From Heterorhizobium halophytocola (GTDB lineage Bacteria; Pseudomonadota; Alphaproteobacteria; Rhizobiales; Rhizobiaceae), in the NCBI RefSeq assembly GCF_017873095.1, contig NZ_JAGGJU010000002.1, forward strand, positions 124,001-188,000: a stretch of DNA of 64,000 bases. Reading direction: 5' to 3'. Within the stretch, counting starts at the first letter, position 1; the number at the start of each line of letters is the position of its first letter. The notes below the pieces were generated by a model, which was not told where the DNA came from, did not search any database, and saw nothing but the letters and a program-made list of their open reading frames with translations. A program made the translations under genes and the position numbers. Shown here piece by piece: positions 55,992-64,000 of this stretch.

Positions 55992-57581
55992 ATGCTCAAC
56001 ACTGTTCGTTCCTATCGTGGCATGGTCACCGCGCCGCATCACCTGGCGAGCGAGGCCGGATTGCGGGTGCTGCGCGAAGGCGGCAACGCCATCGAAGCGA
56101 CGATCGCCATGGCGGCAACGCTGTGCGTGGTCTATCCGCACATGACCGGCCTTGGCGGCGACGGCTTCTGGCTGATCGGAAGGCCGGGTGAAACGCCGGT
56201 CGGGATCGACGCCTGCGGACGGGCCGCGGCCGCCGCCACCGCGGAGTTCTACCGCTGCCGCGGGCTATCGCAGATCCCGGTGCGCGGGCCGCTGGCGGCC
56301 AACATGACGGCCGCCACCGTCGCCGGCTGGGATCTCGCCCTGCGGCAGAGCAGCGCCTGCGGCGGCACGCTTTCGCTGTCCCGGCTGGTCGAGGACGCCG
56401 TCCATCACGCCGAGCATGGTTTTCCGGTGACGGCGAGCCAGTCCGATCTGACCGCTGCCAAGCGGGCGGAACTGGAGAGTGTTTCCGGCTTTGCCGATAC
56501 CTTCCTGCCGGGTGGTGAGCCGCCGACAGTGGGGACGCAGATGAGACTTCCGGCACTCGGCGAGACGTTGCGGCAAATCGGCATCCACGGCGCGGATGGT
56601 TTCTATCGCGGCGCGCTGTCTGCCCGGATCGCCGAGGATCTTTGCAATGCCGGCTCGCCGGTCTCGGCGGCCGACCTCGCAGCCTGCGAGGCGCGGCTGG
56701 TCGCGCCGCTTGCGGTGACCCTGCCGTCCTGCCGGCTGTTCAATTTTCCGCCGCCGACGCAGGGCCTGTCCTCGCTGATGATCCTTGCCCTGTTTGCGCG
56801 GCTTGGCGTCACCGAGGCGGAGGGCTTCGATCACCTGCATGGCCTGATCGAGGCGACCAAGCAGGCCTTCCTCGTCCGCGACCGGATCATCGGCGATCCG
56901 CAGACGATGACCGAGCGGCCCGAGGATCAGCTGGGCGATGCGGTGCTCGACCAACTGGCCGGTGCGGTCGACATGCAACAGGCGCTCGAATGGCCGATGC
57001 CGGCTGCGGCCGGCGACACGGTCTGGATGGGCGCGGTCGATGGCGACGGTCTTTCGGTCAGCTTCATCCAGAGCATCTATTTCGAATTCGGCTCCGGGGT
57101 CGTGCTGCCGCAGACCGGGATCACCTGGCAGAACCGGGGATCGAGCTTTCAGCTTTTAGCCGACGGGCCGCGGGCGCTTGCGCCGGGACGCCGCCCTTTC
57201 CATACGCTCAATCCTGCCATGGCGACGTTCGAGGATGGCCGGCACATGGTCTATGGCACCATGGGCGGAGAAGGCCAGCCGCAGACCCAGGCGGCGCTTT
57301 TTTCACGCTATGCCCTGTTCGGCCAGCCGCTGCAGCTGGCCATCACCGCGCCGCGCTGGCTGCTCGGGCGGACCTGGGGCGACGAGACCACCTCCCTCAA
57401 GGTCGAAAGCCGCATCGACGATGCCGTGATCGAAAGATTGCGCGCCGCCGGCCATCGGGTGGAGCGCGTCGAACCCTTTACCGCGATGATGGGGCATGCC
57501 GGGGCAATCGTCCGCAGCGCCGACGGCCTGCTGGAGGGGGCAAGCGATCCGCGCAGCGACGGACAGGCCTGCGGCTTCTGA
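55992..57581 (+). CDS. Gamma-glutamyltransferase family protein
   Basis: A 529-residue Ntn hydrolase of the gamma-glutamyltransferase type, made as a proenzyme that cuts itself before a threonine. The predicted nucleophile is T343 in GDTVWMGAVDGDG, dividing the chain into about 342- and 187-residue subunits. GLGGDGFWLI, in the large subunit, is typical. No clear signal peptide is seen, so it may act in the cytoplasm on imported gamma-glutamyl compounds. It begins 8 bp after the TRAP permease and is the last gene of that operon, next to the regulator-amidase fusion on the opposite strand; together they suggest an amide or gamma-glutamyl substrate. Confidence 0.87.
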   Translation: MLNTVRSYRGMVTAPHHLASEAGLRVLREGGNAIEATIAMAATLCVVYPHMTGLGGDGFWLIGRPGETPVGIDACGRAAAAATAEFYRCRGLSQIPVRGPLAANMTAATVAGWDLALRQSSACGGTLSLSRLVEDAVHHAEHGFPVTASQSDLTAAKRAELESVSGFADTFLPGGEPPTVGTQMRLPALGETLRQIGIHGADGFYRGALSARIAEDLCNAGSPVSAADLAACEARLVAPLAVTLPSCRLFNFPPPTQGLSSLMILALFARLGVTEAEGFDHLHGLIEATKQAFLVRDRIIGDPQTMTERPEDQLGDAVLDQLAGAVDMQQALEWPMPAAAGDTVWMGAVDGDGLSVSFIQSIYFEFGSGVVLPQTGITWQNRGSSFQLLADGPRALAPGRRPFHTLNPAMATFEDGRHMVYGTMGGEGQPQTQAALFSRYALFGQPLQLAITAPRWLLGRTWGDETTSLKVESRIDDAVIERLRAAGHRVERVEPFTAMMGHAGAIVRSADGLLEGASDPRSDGQACGF

Positions 57582-57694
57582 CAGCAGGCAAGCCGCGCGC
57601 GCGGACGGCACGGTGCCCGGTAGCCAGGGGCCGTCAATCGCTCGCCGGTGGCTTGCCGGGCTCCGCCTTTCGAGGGGCCTGCCTGCAGAGCCGC

Positions 57695-58675
57695 TCAGGC
57701 GGGCTCCATCTTCAGCATTTCCCGTGCCGCGGCCTCATCGGTGATCAAGGTGTGGCAGCCGATGCGTTTCATCGTCGCGCGGATCGCCTTGGCACGATGG
57801 GCGCCGCCGGACGCGATGACGATGTGTTTGGCCTTTCTCAAGGTATCCAGGTCGACCGACATCACCCGCTCGTTGATCTCGTGGTCGACGGAGCGCCCCT
57901 CGGCATCGAGGAAATTGAACATGGTGTCGCAGACGCAGCCGGCGTCGATCAGTTGTTCCAGGCTCTCATGGCTGATGAAGCCTTCCGACAGCGACGTCGA
58001 ATGCGGGCCGATATCGCCGCAGGAGACGACCGCGAGATCGAGATTCTCGGCAAGATCGTAGATCGATTTCAGCCCGCATTTCTCGATCAGCGCCTTTTTC
58101 GTGGCGATGCTGTCGACCAGCAGCGGGGCGAGGAACATGTAGCATTCCGCATCGAGCTGGCTTGCCAGCCGCCAGGTATAGTCAATCGGGTTGATCTGGC
58201 GGACCGCGACATTGCCGCCGAGCAGGGAGACAACCTTGCAGTTTTCGCGCCGGTTGGCGCGAAAGCCGGCGAGCGAGGCGGTCATCGTGCGACCCCAGCC
58301 GACGCCGATGGTCTGATTGTCGGTGATCACCTCGGAGAGGAATTCGCCGAGCGCCAGGCCGACGGCCTTCGCCAGCGCATCCGCATCGGTCGTGACAGGC
58401 GAGGGGACGACGACGGCCTCATCCAGGCCGAAAACCTGTTCCAGCCGGGTCGCGAGCTCGACGCAGTCACCGATGCCGTCGGAAATCCAGATCTGCACCT
58501 CGGCGCGCTTCAACGCCTCGTCGAGCAGGCGGATGACGGTGGAACGGCTGATGCCGAGGCGCTCGGCCACATCCTTCTGCGTCAGGCCCTGGTTGTAATA
58601 GAGCCAGGCGGCCCGCAGTCTGAGCGACGCGGCCTCGGAATAGGTCGGATGGGTCGCGCGTCGAAGCTTGGCCAA
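57695..58675 (-). CDS. SorC/DeoR-type sugar-binding transcriptional regulator
   Basis: A 326-residue regulator with an N-terminal helix-turn-helix (LTQKDVAERLGISRSTVIRL) and a C-terminal SorC-type sugar-phosphate-binding domain. The start is TTG at 58675; no ATG is available downstream of the in-frame stop, and the ribosome site is weak. It is divergent from transaldolase and probably controls it in response to a sugar phosphate. Confidence 0.85.
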   Translation of the reverse strand: MAKLRRATHPTYSEAASLRLRAAWLYYNQGLTQKDVAERLGISRSTVIRLLDEALKRAEVQIWISDGIGDCVELATRLEQVFGLDEAVVVPSPVTTDADALAKAVGLALGEFLSEVITDNQTIGVGWGRTMTASLAGFRANRRENCKVVSLLGGNVAVRQINPIDYTWRLASQLDAECYMFLAPLLVDSIATKKALIEKCGLKSIYDLAENLDLAVVSCGDIGPHSTSLSEGFISHESLEQLIDAGCVCDTMFNFLDAEGRSVDHEINERVMSVDLDTLRKAKHIVIASGGAHRAKAIRATMKRIGCHTLITDEAAAREMLKMEPA

Positions 58676-58875
58676 GAGGTAATGGGTCCTGTGTCGGGGC
58701 AGATCGTCATACTATTGCCATCGATGATACTTATGTCAAATCCAATGAACAAATGTCTTGACTTTGCAACCGCGGAGCCACGATAGTCGGCACAACGGAA
58801 TGGCCCGGTTGAAACGAAATCGCCCGGTACCCGTTCCACCCCGTGAGACTGCATTTCTCCAAAGGATTTATCCGC

Positions 58876-59829
58876 ATGACCTCCAAGCTAGAGCAGCTGC
58901 GTTCCATGACCACCGTCGTCGCCGATACCGGTGACATCGAAGCCGTCGCACGGCTGAAGCCGGTGGATTGCACGACCAACCCGACCATCGTCCTGAAGGC
59001 GCTGGGCACTGACATGTTCGACGAGGCCTTCGCTGAGGAAATCGCCTGGGGCAAGAAGCAGGGCGGTTCCCCCGAGGCCGCGGCTGGCGCCGTTGCCGAC
59101 CGTCTGGCCGTTGCCGTCGGCGCCAAGCTGACCAGCCTGGTCCCGGGCCGCGTCTCGACCGAGGTCGATGCCGATCTCTCCTTCGACACCAAGGGCTCGA
59201 TCGACAAGGCACGCGAGATCGTCGCCGCCTACAAGGAGCGCGGTATCGAAAAAGACCGCATCCTGATCAAGCTCGCCTCCACCTGGGAAGGCATCCGGGC
59301 GGCCGAAGTGCTGCAGAAGGAAGGCATCGACTGCAATCTGACGCTGCTCTTTTCCAAGGTCCAGGCGATCGCCTGCGCCGAGGCCAAGGTGTTTCTGATC
59401 TCGCCCTTCGTCGGCCGTATCCTCGACTGGCACAAGAAGTCGACCGGCGAGGACTACACCGCCGAGACCGATCCGGGCGTCAAGTCGGTGCGCGAAATCT
59501 ACAATTACTACAAGGTCAACGGCATCGAGACGATCGTCATGGGCGCCTCCTTCCGCAATGCCGGCGAAATCGAAGCGCTGGCCGGTTGCGACCGCCTGAC
59601 GATCAGCCCGGCGCTGCTCGACGAACTCGACAAGGACACCGGCACCCTGCCGCGCAAGCTGTCGGCGGAAAAGACCACGCCGGATGCCGCCGTCTCGCTC
59701 GACGAGAAGGCGTTCCGCTGGGCGATGAACGAGGACGCGATGGCGACCGAAAAGCTCGCCGAAGGTATCCGCAGCTTCGCCAAGGACCTCGGCACGCTGC
59801 GCGACAAGGTCTCCAAGGCGCTCGCCTGA
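58876..59829 (+). CDS. tal: Transaldolase
   Basis: A 317-residue transaldolase of the TalB type, moving a dihydroxyacetone unit between sugar phosphates in the pentose phosphate pathway. The Schiff-base lysine is in [15 protein letters not shown]. Other family marks are [16 protein letters not shown] and [14 protein letters not shown] 58876 is used because it gives the standard N-terminus ([11 protein letters not shown]). It ends before a strong terminator. Confidence 0.95.
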   Translation: MTSKLEQLRSMTTVVADTGDIEAVARLKPVDCTTNPTIVLKALGTDMFDEAFAEEIAWGKKQGGSPEAAAGAVADRLAVAVGAKLTSLVPGRVSTEVDADLSFDTKGSIDKAREIVAAYKERGIEKDRILIKLASTWEGIRAAEVLQKEGIDCNLTLLFSKVQAIACAEAKVFLISPFVGRILDWHKKSTGEDYTAETDPGVKSVREIYNYYKVNGIETIVMGASFRNAGEIEALAGCDRLTISPALLDELDKDTGTLPRKLSAEKTTPDAAVSLDEKAFRWAMNEDAMATEKLAEGIRSFAKDLGTLRDKVSKALA

Positions 59830-59853
59830 GACCTGACGCCAGTCTGACATGCG

Positions 59854-59888
59854 AAAAAGGCGCGGATCGCAGGGTCCGCGCCTTTTTT
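59854..59888 (+). terminator. Rho-independent terminator after transaldolase
   Basis: GGCGCGGA pairs with TCCGCGCC across an 8-base loop, with A5 before and T6 after. It is active in either direction. Confidence 0.88.
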
Positions 59889-60070
59889 ATGGGATCCGCA
59901 ACGGCTTTCGTGGGATCCGCAACGGCCGATCATCGCCGCAGCGCCACCGGACGACTTTCCCGGGCCGCGGGTGACAGCTGTCAACGTCCTCCTTTGTCGG
60001 AGGCTGCAGCGACCCGAAGCATGGCGGCACTCTTCCCCCGCGGGCGAGGGAACCTGCACGCTGATCGCAC
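59889..60070. repeat. Tandem direct repeat and palindrome after transaldolase
   Basis: TGGGATCCGCAACGGC occurs at 59890-59905 and 59911-59926 (period 21). A TGACAGCTGTCA palindrome follows at 59972-59983, extended on the right to TGTCAAC, matching the three copies near 37 kb. No gene is supported here. Confidence 0.55.
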
Positions 60071-60178
60071 CTAGGGCATTTCCAGGAAAAGTGTAGTCGC
60101 GGTTTTCCGTACGGAAATGCGTAAAAACAACAAACTGGAGCAGGTCGGGTGAACGCGTGTTTACAGGACGTGCTCTAG
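60071..60178. repeat. Rhizobial-type intergenic repeat element
   Basis: A 108-bp element flanked by CTAG, containing GGCATTTCCAGGAAAAGTG, CGGTTTTCCGTACGGAAATG and CGTAAAAACAA blocks. I recognise this pattern from intergenic repeats common in Rhizobiales genomes. Its right end overlaps the stop codon of the adjacent livF-type gene. Confidence 0.6.
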
Positions 60179-60870
60179 ACCTCGAGCCATTCCCGGCGGA
60201 TGGCCGTGTTCTCCATCAGCTCACCGGGCGTGCCTTCGAATACCATTGTGCCGTGGCCCATGACATAGACGCGGCTCGACAGGCGCATGGCGAGCACGAG
60301 GCGTTGCTCGACGAGCAGGATGGAAATGCCGCGCCTGGCGATCTCGGCAATCAGTTCACCGGTGCGCTCGACCATTTGCGGCGAGAGGCCCTCGGTCGGT
60401 TCGTCGATCATGATCAGGTCGGGATTGCCCATCAGCGTGCGGCAGATGGTGAGCATCTGCTGCTCACCGCCGGACAAGGCACCGCCCGGCGCATGGGCGC
60501 GGTCCTTCAGCTGCGGGAACATGGCCCAGGTGTCGTCAACGCTCCAGCGGGCATCGGTTTCGCCCGACTTCATGCCCAGGATCAGGTTCTGCTCGACGGT
60601 GAGCGTCGGAAAGATGGCCCGCTCCTCCGGCACGTAGCCGAGGCCGAGACGGCTGATCGCATGCGGCGCTCGGCCGGCGATCTCGCTGCCGTTGAAGGTG
60701 ATCGAACCCTTCGGCTGCGGTTTGCCCATGATCGCCTTCAGGGTGGTCGAGCGGCCGACGCCGTTTCGCCCGAGAATGCTGACCACCTCGTTGGCACCGA
60801 CATCCAGCGAGACACCCTGCAGGATATGGCTCTTGCCGTAATGGGCGTGGAGATCGCGAACTGTGAGCAT
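60175..60870 (-). CDS. Branched-chain amino-acid-type ABC transporter ATP-binding protein (LivF type)
   Basis: A 231-residue ATPase. The Walker A reads GRNGVGRST, with Arg where the usual lysine is; the signature is LSGGEQQ, Walker B LIMIDEPTEGLSP and the switch is LLVEQRL. The arginine form occurs in some LivF relatives, but it should reduce ATP binding. It starts on the TGATG end of the LivG-type gene, and its stop codon lies in an intergenic repeat. The operon order is H, M, G, F on the minus strand. Confidence 0.9.
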   Translation of the reverse strand: MLTVRDLHAHYGKSHILQGVSLDVGANEVVSILGRNGVGRSTTLKAIMGKPQPKGSITFNGSEIAGRAPHAISRLGLGYVPEERAIFPTLTVEQNLILGMKSGETDARWSVDDTWAMFPQLKDRAHAPGGALSGGEQQMLTICRTLMGNPDLIMIDEPTEGLSPQMVERTGELIAEIARRGISILLVEQRLVLAMRLSSRVYVMGHGTMVFEGTPGELMENTAIRREWLEV

Positions 60871-61652
60871 CAGGCGGCCTCCGTGCCGAGATAGGCTTCC
60901 TGCACGGCCGCATTGCTCTTGATGTTCTCCGGCGTGTCCGAGGCCAGAAGCTCGCCGTAGACGAGGACGGAAATCCTGTCGGCCAGGCCGAAGATGACGC
61001 TCATATCGTGTTCGATCATCAAAAGCGTGCGGCCCTCGCTGACGGTGCGGATCAGGCCGACCATGCGTTCGGTCTCGGCATGGCTCATGCCGGCCATGGG
61101 CTCGTCCAGCAGCAGCACGCTCGCATCGCCGGCGATCGCCAGGCCGATCTCGAGCGCGCGCTGCTCGGCATAGGCAAGCTCGCCGGCGGGTACGTTCCAG
61201 CGATGCAGCAGGTTGATTTCGCCGAGGATCCGCTCGGTCTTCTCGCGGGCGTCGGCCAGTCGCTCGACATTGCGCCAGAAGGCATAGCGATAGCCCATCG
61301 ACCAGAGTGTGGCGCAGCGGATGTTTTCCCAGACGGAAAGCTGCGGGAAGATATTGGTGATCTGGAAGCTGCGCGACAGGCCGCGGCGGTTGATCTTCTC
61401 GGGCGCCAGGCCGGCGATCTCCTCGCCGTTCAGCCGGATCGATCCCGTCGTCGGACGATAGTGACCGCTGATCAGATGGAAAAGGGTCGACTTGCCGGCA
61501 CCGTTCGGGCCGATCACTGCATGGCGCTCGCCGGCGGGAATGACGAGGTCGATGCCACGGATGATCCTGATCGCGCCGAAGGACTTTTCCAGTCCCTGCA
61601 GCGCAAGGGCCGGGGCAGGTGTGGGGGCGGCAGATTGCGGTGCGGATGTCAT
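60870..61652 (-). CDS. Branched-chain amino-acid-type ABC transporter ATP-binding protein (LivG type)
   Basis: A 260-residue ATPase. Walker A is GPNGAGKST, the signature LAYAEQRALE, Walker B VLLLDEPMAGMS and the switch IEHDMSVI. It has an Ala/Pro-rich N-terminal extension of about 15 residues. It overlaps the stop of the LivM-type gene by one base. Confidence 0.92.
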   Translation of the reverse strand: MTSAPQSAAPTPAPALALQGLEKSFGAIRIIRGIDLVIPAGERHAVIGPNGAGKSTLFHLISGHYRPTTGSIRLNGEEIAGLAPEKINRRGLSRSFQITNIFPQLSVWENIRCATLWSMGYRYAFWRNVERLADAREKTERILGEINLLHRWNVPAGELAYAEQRALEIGLAIAGDASVLLLDEPMAGMSHAETERMVGLIRTVSEGRTLLMIEHDMSVIFGLADRISVLVYGELLASDTPENIKSNAAVQEAYLGTEAA

Positions 61653-62962
61653 CAGCCAGCCCTCCTGTCGGCCGTTTCGGTGTCATAGGCGTTGCGGGTG
61701 ATGGCGGCGGCGCGCACGAAGGCATAGCCGCCGATGCCGAGCAGCAGGGCGGCGATGACCCAGGGCAGAGTGTCGTCGGCTGCAAACGGGATGTGCATCA
61801 GGCTCATCGACGTGCCTTCGGAGGCGCTGACGGAGAGCTGCGTGGTCATTTCGATCACCATGGAAAGGCCGCAAAGCGCAAGGAGGCCCGGCACCAGCGC
61901 CAGCAGGTAATAGGGGATCATGCGGTGCAGGGCGCCGCGCGCGATCAGCGGTCTCTGGGCGGCCAGCAGGCCGACAATGCCGTTCGGCGCATACATCACG
62001 ATGCCGATAAACATCAGGCCGAAATAGAGCTGCCAGACATTGGTGATGTCGGACAGCATCAACTGCAGATAGGTGACCAGCACGGCACCGACGATCGGAC
62101 CGGCAAAGAAGCCGGTGCCGCCGATATAGGCCATCAGGATGACCGTGCCGGATTCGGCAGCGCCCATCTGCGCGGCGTTCATCAGCTCGAAATTGATGGC
62201 GGTGAGCCCACCGGCAATGCCGGCGAACAGCCCGGCAAGGCTGAAGGCGATGAAGCGGAGGGTGGTCGTGTTGTAGCCGATGAAGCTGACCCGCACCGGA
62301 TTGTCGCGCACCGCGTTGCACATGCGGCCGAACGGGGTGCGGGTGATCGCGTACATGGCGAGCATCGAGACGAAGCACCAGGCGGCGATCAGGTAATAGA
62401 CCTCGATCTGCGGGCCGAACATGATGCCGAACGGCTGCGGCAGATCCGTGCGATCGGCACTGATGCCTTCCTCGCCGCCGAAGACATGGCGCAGGATGAG
62501 CGCGCTGGAGGCGACGAGTTCGGCGATGCCGAGTGTGATCATGGCAAAGGCGGTGCCGGCACGCCGCGTACAGACGGCGCCGAACAGGAGGCCGAAGACC
62601 AGGCCTGCCGCCCCGCCGATGAGCGGCATGGCCATCAGCGGCACGGGCAACAGACCATCGGCGCCCATGTTCATGGCATGCGCCGTCAGAAAGCCGCCAA
62701 GGCCCAAAAACACCGCATGTCCGAAGGACAGCAGGCCGGTCTGGCCGAGCAGCATGTTGTAGGACAGGGCAAAGATGATCATCGTGCCCATCAGGCACAG
62801 GGTCGAGATCGCCAGGCCGGAGCTGAACAGCTGCGGCAACAGCACGAGCACCAGGGCAACCACGACCCAGATGCCGTAGCGAAAAAGGGGATTGCCGGTC
62901 GGGCCGCCTGGCGGCGGCAAGTGCGGGGGAGGGGCGATGGTGGTGGACGGATTTCCGGTCAT
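61652..62962 (-). CDS. Branched-chain amino-acid-type ABC transporter permease (LivM type)
   Basis: A 436-residue permease with about ten helices and a family marker in NMLLGQTGLLSFGHAVFLGL. It is longer than most LivM proteins by about 80 residues, with an extra C-terminal segment containing two more hydrophobic stretches (MIPYYLLALVPGLLALCGLS and WVIAALLLGIGGYAF). It overlaps the LivH-type stop by 4 bp. Confidence 0.9.
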   Translation of the reverse strand: MTGNPSTTIAPPPHLPPPGGPTGNPLFRYGIWVVVALVLVLLPQLFSSGLAISTLCLMGTMIIFALSYNMLLGQTGLLSFGHAVFLGLGGFLTAHAMNMGADGLLPVPLMAMPLIGGAAGLVFGLLFGAVCTRRAGTAFAMITLGIAELVASSALILRHVFGGEEGISADRTDLPQPFGIMFGPQIEVYYLIAAWCFVSMLAMYAITRTPFGRMCNAVRDNPVRVSFIGYNTTTLRFIAFSLAGLFAGIAGGLTAINFELMNAAQMGAAESGTVILMAYIGGTGFFAGPIVGAVLVTYLQLMLSDITNVWQLYFGLMFIGIVMYAPNGIVGLLAAQRPLIARGALHRMIPYYLLALVPGLLALCGLSMVIEMTTQLSVSASEGTSMSLMHIPFAADDTLPWVIAALLLGIGGYAFVRAAAITRNAYDTETADRRAG

Positions 62963-63909
62963 GTGTCACGCATTCCCATAAGGCCGCGGGGCCGCACGAT
63001 CAGGACGAGCACCAGCAGCAGATAGGGCAGGATGGGGGCGACCTGCGCGATGGTGACGTTCCAGATATCGTTGAGATAGTCGCCCAGCGCATTGTCGAGG
63101 CCGAGCGGGCCGAACACATCGGCAAGCGAGATGTCGAAGGCGACGGCGAAGGTCTGGAGAAGCCCGATCAGCAGCGAGGCGACGAAGGCGCCACCCAGCG
63201 ATCCGAGCCCGCCGACGACCACGACGACGAACAGGATGGGGCCGAGCAGGCCTGCCATGTTGGATTGGGTGACAAGGGCAGGGCCGGCAATCACGCCGGC
63301 CACGGCTGCCAGCGCCACACCGACACCGAAGACCAGCATGAAGATGCGATCGACATTATGGCCGAGCATGCCGACCATATCGGGATGGGTGAGCGCCGCC
63401 TGGACGATGAGGCCGACACGGGTCCGCCGGATGATCAGGAGCAGCACGAGGAAGATCGCCACCGCCGTCAGCAGCTCGAACATCTTGAAGGCCGGATAGG
63501 TGGTGGAGAAGAGGGTGAAGGCGGAAAAATCGAGCGAGGGCGGTATGACATAATTGACCGGCAGCCGCCCCCAGACCATTTCAACGACCTGCTGAATGAC
63601 GAAGGTCAGGCCGAAGGTGAACAGCAGTTCGGCGACATGGCCATAGCGGTGCACGCGCCGGAGGCCGAAGCGCTCGACGGCCATGCCGATCAGCGCCACC
63701 AGGATCGGGGCCAGCACCAGGGCCGGCCAGAAGCCGATATGGCGGCTGATCTCGAAGCCGAAAAAGGCGCCCAGCATATAGAAACTGGCATGGGCAAGGT
63801 TCAGCACCCCCATCATCGAGAAGATGACGGTGAGGCCGCTTGCCATCAGGAACAGCAGCATGCCGAACAGCACGCCGTTGATGGTGGATACGAAGACGAT
63901 TTCGAGCAC
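62959..63909 (-). CDS. Branched-chain amino-acid-type ABC transporter permease (LivH type)
   Basis: A 316-residue permease with about eight helices; the N-terminal block GLTVIFSMMGVLNLAHASFY is the LivH marker. It is first in the visible operon. The binding-protein gene is not in the window and presumably lies to the right; the last 90 bases (63910-64000) show no supported gene. The ligand may be an amino acid, urea or an amide. Confidence 0.92.
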   Translation of the reverse strand: MLEIVFVSTINGVLFGMLLFLMASGLTVIFSMMGVLNLAHASFYMLGAFFGFEISRHIGFWPALVLAPILVALIGMAVERFGLRRVHRYGHVAELLFTFGLTFVIQQVVEMVWGRLPVNYVIPPSLDFSAFTLFSTTYPAFKMFELLTAVAIFLVLLLIIRRTRVGLIVQAALTHPDMVGMLGHNVDRIFMLVFGVGVALAAVAGVIAGPALVTQSNMAGLLGPILFVVVVVGGLGSLGGAFVASLLIGLLQTFAVAFDISLADVFGPLGLDNALGDYLNDIWNVTIAQVAPILPYLLLVLVLIVRPRGLMGMRDT

Positions 63910-64000
63910 GGTTATCTCAAGCCTTTGATCCGGATGGGCCGGTCGGGCGTCTAGCCGCGATTCCGGCAGATGGACGAGGCGCCGCGACCGGGATCGCGAC

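Noticed and set aside
1..64000. tRNA, rRNA, integrase or intact transposase genes
   Set aside because: None were recognised on either strand by reading; a covariance-model scan would be needed to exclude small RNAs.

Overview
The window is high-GC DNA with the gene content of an alphaproteobacterium of the Rhizobiales (Hyphomicrobiales) type. The evidence is many solute-binding-protein transporters (three ABC sets and one TRAP set), FnrN/FixK-type boxes beside phosphoketolase and polyhydroxyalkanoate genes, and a piece of DNA at 60071-60178 that resembles a common rhizobial intergenic repeat. No rRNA, tRNA, CRISPR array, integrase or intact insertion sequence was seen. The density of catabolic and transport genes would suit an accessory replicon or a flexible chromosomal region, but that is inference.

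Region 1 (1-18.4 kb, perhaps to 19.9 kb) is a catabolic locus: a hydantoinase-like amidohydrolase (cut by the window edge), an Asp/Glu/hydantoin racemase, a GntR/FCD regulator, a flavin/4Fe-4S oxidoreductase of the trimethylamine-dehydrogenase/N-demethylase type, a cupin, a creatininase-family amidohydrolase, a complete polar amino-acid ABC transporter, a FAD amine/amino-acid oxidase, a GMC oxidoreductase, a second binding protein and permease pair without its own ATPase, an enolase-superfamily enzyme, an AroM-like protein and a DadA-like dehydrogenase. A 20-bp palindrome with consensus GATATATCANNTGATATATC lies in front of every transcription unit start from the racemase to the DadA-like gene, six sites in all. 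This ties the locus together as one probable GntR regulon. The substrate is unknown; an N-methylated or cyclic-amide amino-acid derivative fits the enzyme set.

Region 2 (18.6-23 kb) holds an MHS-family transporter, an HD-GYP cyclic-di-GMP phosphodiesterase, a possible 28-residue membrane protein and an alpha/beta hydrolase.

Region 3 (23.2-33 kb) is a tightly coupled six-gene operon: an old-yellow-enzyme flavoprotein, three membrane-anchored di-haem c-type cytochromes, a small membrane protein and a GMC oxidoreductase. I do not recognise it as a described pathway. A glycosyltransferase-like gene and a type V autotransporter follow on the other strand.

Region 4 (36.7-39.3 kb) is gene-poor. 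It carries a single WGR-domain gene and three copies of the palindrome TTGACAGCTGTCAA; a fourth near-copy is at 59971.

Region 5 (39.3-50.2 kb) is a probable microaerobic energy and carbon-storage block: phosphoketolase and P-type ATPase, a decayed CBS-domain gene, a phosphate acyltransferase and acetate kinase on the minus strand, then phasin and PHA synthase on the plus strand. Four FNR/FixK-like boxes precede these units. Phosphoketolase makes acetyl phosphate, which acetate kinase converts to acetate and ATP, while PHA stores excess reducing power.

Region 6 (50.3-57.6 kb) contains an unusual in-frame fusion of an AraC-family regulator with a full-length acetamidase/formamidase, divergent from a TRAP transporter and gamma-glutamyltransferase operon.

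Region 7 (57.7-64 kb) has a SorC-family regulator divergent from transaldolase, and a branched-chain-amino-acid-type ABC operon (livHMGF order on the minus strand) whose binding protein is not in the window.
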